Positions 57,603 through 64,000 of a stretch of DNA of 64,000 nt are shown here, piece after piece. The notes under the pieces were generated by a model. The model searched no databases. It was not told the DNA's origin and worked only from the letters and a program-made list of their open reading frames with translations. Location: positions 101,773,001-101,837,000 of the forward strand of contig CM074856.1 of NCBI GenBank assembly GCA_037501455.1. The letters run 5' to 3'. The position numbers and the translations under genes are program-made. This DNA is from Lantana camara. Its lineage: Eukaryota; Streptophyta; Magnoliopsida; Lamiales; Verbenaceae. The stretch's first letter is position 1, and each line of letters begins with the position of its first letter.

Positions 57603-57622
57603 AGGACCTGAGGACAGGTCCT
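57603..57622 (+). other. Polypurine-proximal hairpin of D
   Basis: AGGACCTG-AGGA-CAGGTCCT. Confidence 0.75.
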
Positions 57623-57639
57623 TTTGAAGGAGGGAAGAT
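57623..57639 (+). promoter_or_regulatory. Polypurine tract of D
   Basis: TTTGAAGGAGGGAAGAT directly before LTR2. Confidence 0.85.
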
Positions 57640-60522
57640 TGTAACACCCCGCTCGTCCTGCAAATAAGGTACGCCACATTCCAACTTTATTATGTGTCTA
57701 ATTATATTATTTTGTGTTTTTCCTGGCCCTGTTTTGAATTCTTTTAGAGTTTAGGGGCCTGTTTGTAATTTTCACTTTTTAGGGGTTATTCGGTCATTTC
57801 TCGTTCGGTCGAGAGTTCGACCTCTTTAACCCCTCTTTTACGTTCGGGGCATCGAAACGAGTCCATAGACTCTAAGTTTGCCCTATTCTGACTTCGTTAG
57901 CCCGTTCTTCCGATCGTTTTTGAGTAAGAGGACCCAAGATATATACCCCGGATCCTCGTAATTCGTGCCAAAAGATCAGACCTCAGCCTTCATCGTCTTG
58001 TCCAGCGATCCGTCACTATTCATGCACTCGAAGGTGTAATTACACATACATGTCCGTTCTCGTTCGTTCTCAATGGAATTCGACGTTTGATTAGTGGAAA
58101 TTTATCAGCTCGATGAGCCCTTCACGATGGTACAAGAATCACGGCCCGAAAACCAACGGTGGTGGCGGTACGGCAGAGTAGCGGCGGCGGAACGAACACC
58201 CGCCACTTCGCCGCCACTTCGCGGTGGTCTTCGACATTTTTCTTCAGGCACGCGCCACCCCATCTGGACAAGGAGCTTCCGGCGCAACTCCAGTTTTAAC
58301 GGCGTGGCCATCCGGGCCGCGGTTGGGCCGCACGCGCCGCCCGTAGTGGTGGTGGCGGACGCCCGGCACTGTAGCACGACGGCTTCGCTGTGCTCCGGCG
58401 AGTTTCGCGGGCGGAGCTTGACCCTATTCGACCTGTTTTGGCCTCCTGAGTCTGATTCCGGGGTCAATTCAAGCAACCGGTGGCCGTAGGTGGCGAAAAC
58501 CGGCGGTGACGCAGCGGCGCGACTTTGGCCGGCGGTTTGGGACCTTTTCCGGCCGGTTTTGGTGGTGCTCCCTTTACAAAAGTTGCTTGGAATGACGAAA
58601 CTTAACGGATGGCATCGGCGGCGTTCCAGGAACCGACCGTTGGCGGCGGACCGGTGGTGGATCAGTGGTGAACCGGCCCGGACCGGCGGCTTCTCTCTCC
58701 GGCGATTTTTTTTGACGATTTGACTTGGGGCTTTTGTAGGGCTCGTTACGGGCTTTCCAACGGTATGCTCGGATTTCATTTTCGTTTTACGGTTTGTATT
58801 TAATTTCAGTTTTCATCCTTGGAATTTAGTTTGGTTTTTCGTCAACAAAGTCCCACGTGTTTGCTATTTTCTGAAATTGGTTGAGGGCTTTTGTCAAGCA
58901 GGCCGAGCCGCACGTTTCTGCCCTTCCGGGGATTTTTTCGACCACCGGAGGCGGTGTTCCGGTGGCGGCCGGTGACTGTTCGGCCGGCTGCGGTAGCGGC
59001 ATTCCGGCGACCTCCGGACAGTGTGTTCCTTTCGTCATGTTGGTACAGGTGCACCCGGGGTGGTGACTTGTGGTCGTGCAGGTTCCGGGGTGGACCATTT
59101 GCTTTTGGGTTGGCTTTGTCTGGTACCAGGTGAGGGTGTTTTTGTTTTAGCTATGTAACAAACCTTACAACCCTTATGTGAAAAGCTTTGGCCAAAACCT
59201 TATGATTATATATATATTACTTTTAAAGTAGAGTCATCGAGTAAATATTGATCGAGTAAACCCTTTTCAAATGAATTATGAAATATGTTATGTTCTTATG
59301 AATTGAAATGTTTTGGCGAGATTATGCATGTATGTATTTATGTTCACGTGCCCAGGGACTTATTGCAAGTGGCTATCCGGGGAGGCAAGGGCCGACGGTG
59401 ATCCTTTGTACTAGTCCCAATTTATGTACGGTGATACCGGCCCTCGCTAGGAGGTTTAGCGGGGAATGGGTGCTGAGTGCCCCTGGGGGAGTCATGAAAC
59501 CCCATTGGCCTATGTATGAGGTGGTCGGGCCTTGCTAACCTGTCCACCACCCAGAGGAAGAAGGTTGGAACTTATTTATGATTTATGATTATGATTATGA
59601 TTATGTTTATGATTGACATGCACCGTGCGGGAAGGCCGGGAGACGGATTGCCCAAACGAATATGTTTAGGATATGATATATGATTTGTGTGTATTATGAT
59701 ATATTGCATGATCACCTATTTAATGTATCAATGATATTTGTCGTACACGGTCGGAGTTTGGTTGGAGATGATGCACGCTCACTCGCCGAGCCTTTATGTT
59801 TATGTATGAATTATGAACTTAATGAATTTAATATGATTAGTCGTAAAGGCCGAGCATTGCTGAGTTATTCTCTTGCCCTTTTGGGAACTAACTTTAAATA
59901 AAACCTTGCTCGGGATTTATGACTTGCATGCGCATGTTTTTATATATATTTATCGCTCCTGCTCACTCAGTCTTCTAGAGACTGACCCTCCCCCTTCTTT
60001 TCCACTTTTCAGTTCTTGCAGGTTTGAGCTAGGCGGCTTTGAGTCGAGTCTGTTGAGTCTGTGTCAGTCTGTTTGATTTGTTATATACCCTGTTTTGATG
60101 TGTGAAGGAAACTATGTATATGATATGTATATGTTATGCAGGTTGGTACTCATGATTTGGATTTATGATTTTCGGGACAGGTTAGGACAGGTGCTCGGTT
60201 TAGATGAACCCGTTTTGATTATATGTTTGATCGGGACAACTTTCTAGGGCAGTTGAACCCGTTTAATTGATGTTAAGTTACCTTTTGAAATATATGAATT
60301 ATGATTGCTGACTAAGGTTTTTGAGAATTCATATTTTGTATCGCTTCCGTATTCAGTTCTTGCATATTTACGCTTGTACAGGGTTTAGGTACCGCCTAGC
60401 TTAGATTGGTTTTTTGTTTGTCACCCGTTCGTTGTGACTTGGTGCGTGTGCGGAATTTCCATTTCGTATACGTGTCGGGTCATAGTGCGGGGGTGTGGTG
60501 CCCCACCGCTTGGGGTGCTACA
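57640..60522 (+). repeat. Element D LTR2 (2883 bp)
   Basis: Second LTR, closely similar to LTR1. R-region hairpin 59967-59985 is perfect (TCAGTCT-TCTAG-AGACTGA). It is followed not by flanking DNA but by another primer-binding site. Opposed frames at 58094-58489 (+) and 58105-58779 (-) in its GC-rich part are not called. Confidence 0.92.
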
Positions 60523-60529
60523 TCTTAAG

Positions 60530-60541
60530 TGGTATCAGAGC
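60530..60541 (+). promoter_or_regulatory. Primer-binding site of D, unit 2
   Basis: TGGTATCAGAGC after LTR2; this second PBS proves that another internal domain follows. Confidence 0.93.
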
Positions 60542-61280
60542 TACCAGGTTCAGAACCAGTGCTCTGGAGTCGTGTCGTGTCAGTTTAGGTCGGACGGCAT
60601 AGGAATACTTGTGCATTGCATTCGTTTGAAGTGAAATTTTGACTTCTTTGCATGAATTTGTTTGAGCTTATGTGATTGTGTGCACACTATGATTACGATT
60701 CTTGCAAAATTATCACTGTTATGCTTTACATTTTATTAAATAACGTCTTGCATGTGCTACTTAAGTGTTCGTAATTGTTTTACTACTTGACATATCCATG
60801 TACTAACCCGCATGCATAAATATTTAGTCAATTTGTGAATTATAGGGAGTTGGCTTGATGACAAAATTTTTAATTGATCGTGACAACATTTCCCGCTTCT
60901 ATAAATTGATGACAGAAGATTCAAAATTACCATGCCTTGATTACTTGAATAAAGGATAAATGGAATTCTGAAAGAATTCGACAATATCTAGATGCTAACC
61001 TTATGGAAACAGGTATTATGCATTCATAGCACGTGCATCATGCATTGGATTAAATCATAATTATTTTGAACATTTGTTCTACGTGCTTGATTGCCTTCTT
61101 TGCTGGAAATGAGTGCCTGCCATTTACATCCCTAATCCCGCATGCATTAGTTTTGTGGTTATATTTAGGTGATTTTGTTACCTGTTTCGACGAGTACTGA
61201 TTTTAGTGGAAGCTGCATTGGGATCTGAATAGGAGTGGATCATAAAGTGGATAGTTGACTTAACAAACTCGGGGAATAGG

Positions 61281-61502
61281 GTGGATAAAAGAAGATGTCT
61301 GTATACAAGGGAAACAAGAGACCTTTTAACTAACGAGGTGCCTTCAGGATATATACTTAACTACTTGGAGGTACTCGGGGTTAGCAAATTTTATAAGGAA
61401 GTCAGAATTTCTAAATCTGAATGGCATGAGGGGACAATGAAGGAATCAAGGCACTTGTACAATTCAGAAAATTCCAAAGAAGGAATCGGATTACTATTAT
61501 AG
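61281..61502 (+). pseudogene. Unknown protein piece, D unit 2
   Basis: 73-codon open frame (starts at GTG, no ATG) containing NEVPSGYILNYLEVLG, RISKSEWHE and HLYNSE. It matches C at 45140-45352 residue by residue with many silent codon differences, and is the frame-intact version of 55879-56037. A splice-acceptor-like TTTTAG lies about 80 bases upstream (near 61205), so it may be an exon. Unknown function. Confidence 0.5.
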
Positions 61503-61636
61503 AGACACCACCAGTTACTCTTATACAAAGGAAAAAGGGGGAAAATTTTGTAAGCTATGGGATTTAGTGCTGAGGTCATTGAAGATCAACTCCACTAAAT
61601 ATTGAGGATAGGGGCATCATTTACAACGACGGTGTA

Positions 61637-64000
61637 TGTAACGCCCCAATTTCCGGAAGTTCAGGTAAGCACTCCACGAGCGGGTCTTCGGGAGTTGGGA
61701 GGTTAAAATTACCTGTTTGTTCATTTAATTACAAGTTTCATCATATTACTTGCCATATGTTTCCATACATTTATATGAAATATCATTTATATGAATTATA
61801 TGAAATAAGTGAAATAAGTGCCATATTTGTATTATATGATCCTTAATTGTTCCCTTATGTGAAATTGTGTAATGAGTGTATACCATGACTTGAAGTTAAT
61901 TGCATCATTTGTTATAAATTATACTTATGTGCATCAATTTAAATAAGCAAGGGACTTTTATGCAAATAAGGGTGAATCACATATTTCCATACAAGACTTA
62001 GGATATATCATGATTTCCACATTATTCCATTCATTTCTTCTATATTCCAAGAACAAAAATCCCACACACACACACCTAGTGGATTACGGTTTTTACACCA
62101 ACAAGAGAAGGAGATTTCATTTCAATTTCAAGCTAGATTCTTGAAGGATTCTTGAAGATAGAAGCATCATTAACCTCATATCATCATCTCATCCACCATC
62201 TCTTTGATTCAAGGTAGAACTTGATGGTTTTGTAAAATTCTTGAATATGTGATCAAGCATGAATTTAGGGATTTGTTGAGGAATTCTTGCATGATTGGAG
62301 TAGAGGACATGATGATGATGAACTAGAGTGAAAATTGCATGAAAATATTGGAATTCTTGAAGGTTGGAAGCATGTGTATAAGATGGGGTTTTCATGAGAA
62401 ATTCTTCATGTTGGGATGTTTATTTCTTGGTTGAATTGATGAATATTGGAAGTATGATGCATATATGAGGTGTTTGAAGCATAAGTTATGGTTGGAGTTT
62501 GGTATATTTTGGTTTGGGGTTGGTTTTGCATGGAAACCCCTGTTTCTCCCCTGTTTTTTCGGTCACGCACAGTTGACATGGGGGTGTCAACTTTGATTTG
62601 GGCTGGCGACACGGGGGTGCACGTTGGTTTGATTTTCTGTACCGTGACACGGGGGTGTCACGGTTTGCCTTGTATTGACGACAGGGGCGTGTCACTTTCC
62701 TGCATTTTGCCCAACTTCGGACGAACGCCATTTTCACCTCGGTTTGAATTAGAAAGCGTGCCATATAGCGTTGGAAAGGTCTATGTGTCTACTTTCATTT
62801 CCAACAAGCAAAACTCAATTCCCACTTCTAGAATTTAAGATATTACAGTTTTCCCACAACATGTGCATTTTCCCAAAATTGTCAAGTGTTCCTAAACTTC
62901 ACCAAAATCTTTCCTATTGCATTTCTTTCACTTTCTTGGTTCCCATATGTGAATTATATGACTTTTATGCCCTATTTGATCATTATTGATTGAAATTGTA
63001 TAATTAACATTATTGGAACATGCCGTTCGTCTTCGTTGGTTCATAAGGGTAGAGTCTTATGTACACTTGTCCCTTTGTTACACAGATCACGGTCCGGGAG
63101 ACAAGGAACACGCTCCATAAGGTGTATCCTTTCTTCTTGTGTTGGTAAAGATGAGGTTATTTCTAATTATATTGAACCCTACAACCCTATGTGGCTTTGG
63201 ACCAAAATAAATAATTATATCTATAGTTTTCCAAAAAAATTGAATTATTCCTTTATGGTTTGATTGGTATTGTACCGAGTTATTGAATTGATATTGAATT
63301 GGATTGATTGATTGTTTTGGCGAGTAAAACATGTTCACAGAGGGCCCGAGGGTAGTGTATTGAGCCAACCGGGAAGGCAAGGACCGACGGGCAACTCTTG
63401 CACTATCCTCACCAAATTGCGGGATGACCCCTGAATCCACTAGGAGATTACTGGAGGAAGGAGTTCCGGGTATAGAGAATCATGAACCCTATACTCAATG
63501 AGATTGGATGGCGGGGCCTTGCAATCCCCCATCACCCGGAGGAAGAAGGATGGATTGATTGAAACAGTCTATTTGTGCACTGAATTGATTGCCTAATCAC
63601 TTAATTGATAAAATGGAATTAATGTACACTGTCGGAGATTGGTTGGAGATTTGCCCTCACTCGCCGGGCCACTGATTATTGAATTGTATTGAAATAACTG
63701 AATTGAAAATGGAATGATTGTAACCTCGGGCGAGCCTTGTTTATTTATTAAACTAATATTGTTTATGAAAATCTTACCCGAGTTTACAATTTGCATGGTA
63801 TTTGCGCTTTTAAATTATAACCCCTCACTCAGTCTTTCATAGGCTGACACCTCACAACTTTCAGGTCATGAAGATCGAGTGCTAGGCGGGATTTGAGTCC
63901 ATTTTACGCTTTTGGGAGTCTAGCGTTGGTCTTTTGTATTTTGGTACATGTTATGAGCACTTGGAACTTTTGGTGAACTTGACTAATATCTATATATCAT
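61637..64000 (+). mobile_element. Element F LTR, partial (gypsy-type, plus strand)
   Basis: Starts TGTAACGCCCC and runs off the window. Related in layout to G: AT-rich start, hairpin cluster about 0.93-1.06 kb in, conserved GGTTGGAGA...CTCACTCGCCG tract (63640-63670), R-region hairpin (63829-63847, TCAGTCT/AGGCTGA with one G-U) followed by TTTCAG|G. No primer-binding site is reached, so only LTR sequence is present. No gene. Confidence 0.85.
62571..62693 (+). repeat. Hairpin cluster with CGGGGG loops in the F LTR
   Basis: 62571-62592 AGTTGACA-TGGGGG-TGTCAACT; about 62606-62622 imperfect; 62641-62664 ACCGTGACA-CGGGGG-TGTCACGGT; 62680-62693 GACA-GGGGCG-TGTC. Stems vary, the G-rich loop stays, resembling the CGGGGT loops of the internal arrays. 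Confidence 0.75.

Larger units (their letters stand above)
55119..57639 (+). mobile_element. Element D internal domain 1 (2521 bp)
   Basis: From the primer-binding site: leader motif 55182-55200, a splice-acceptor-like TTACAG then a short ATG frame near 55455-55560, a probable donor GAAACAG|GTATTA near 55610, protein-like pieces at 55879-56037 and 56180-56500, AT-rich sequence, hairpin array 56990-57332, then the polypurine-proximal hairpin and tract. Confidence 0.87.
52223..61636 (+). mobile_element. Element D, tandem LTR-internal-LTR-internal structure
   Basis: Plus-strand LARD-like element of the B/C family: LTR1 52223-55118, internal 1 55119-57639, LTR2 57640-60522, internal 2 60523-61636 (interrupted by F). 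AGGGG (52218-52222) is its left TSD candidate. A primer-binding site follows each LTR. Internal 1 is 2521 bp with no gag-pol. Internal 2 may continue beyond the window on the far side of F. Confidence 0.9.
60523..61636 (+). mobile_element. Element D internal domain 2, partial
   Basis: Repeats 55119-56235 with few differences until F begins after GTGTA (61632-61636, candidate TSD of F). Confidence 0.9.

Noticed and set aside
58105..58779. A 224-codon open frame on the minus strand (and an opposed 131-codon frame)
   Set aside because: Lies in the GC-rich part of D LTR2, is broken in LTR1, overlaps an open frame on the other strand and has no recognisable domain. High GC lowers stop frequency.

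Overview
The window is plant nuclear DNA and consists almost wholly of LTR retrotransposons inserted into one another. The evidence is plant-type primer-binding sites (TGGTATCAGAGC, complementary to initiator tRNA-Met), polypurine tracts, 2.2-4.2 kb LTRs bounded by TGTAAC...GTTACA, TATAAATA promoters and decayed Ty1/copia protein motifs. I found no intact host gene, tRNA, rRNA or CRISPR array. The species cannot be told from this; a repeat-rich flowering plant is the best guess.

Elements were given letters and delimited by LTR pairs and target-site duplications (TSDs). B is a gypsy-type LTR (minus strand) split into 1-602, 10773-13497 and 50244-50462. A (603-10772, minus, TSD ATCCC) and C (13498-50243, minus, TSD ATTTC) both inserted into B. 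G (18522-45091, minus, TSD AATTT/ACTTT) inserted into the internal domain of C. H (18595-40122, minus) inserted into the left LTR of G. I (20438-29781, plus, Ty1/copia, TSD GATGG) inserted into the left LTR of H. B itself abuts E (50463-52222), a Tat-like LTR plus polypurine tract on the minus strand with an oppositely oriented promoter and ORF start. D (52223-61636, plus) inserted into that ORF, and F (61637 to beyond the window end, plus) inserted into D. The order of insertion E, B, C, G, H, I is fixed by the sequence.

The gypsy-type elements A, C, D, G and H have very large LTRs (2.6-4.2 kb) and short internal domains (about 1.6-3.4 kb) without recognisable gag-pol. This is the layout of LARDs (large retrotransposon derivatives), which must be moved by proteins from elsewhere. 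C and D nevertheless share pieces of an unknown protein. H and D are both LTR-internal-LTR-internal tandem structures rather than simple elements.

The most striking signal is a tandem array of short hairpins between the internal domain and the polypurine tract in all five families. The arrays have 3 to 12 hairpins at about 30-nt spacing, with stems that differ between hairpins but stay self-complementary and loops that stay constant (CGGGGU or UGUUGGAU in the sense strand). Many stem irregularities I checked are G-U pairs in the sense strand but A-C mismatches in the other strand, and this polarity flips with element orientation. A further covarying hairpin sits directly before the polypurine tract, others sit in the LTRs, and a conserved leader follows the primer-binding site. 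Together they look like an RNA-structure-based cis system shared by coding-less elements. Homologies and pairings were judged by eye.
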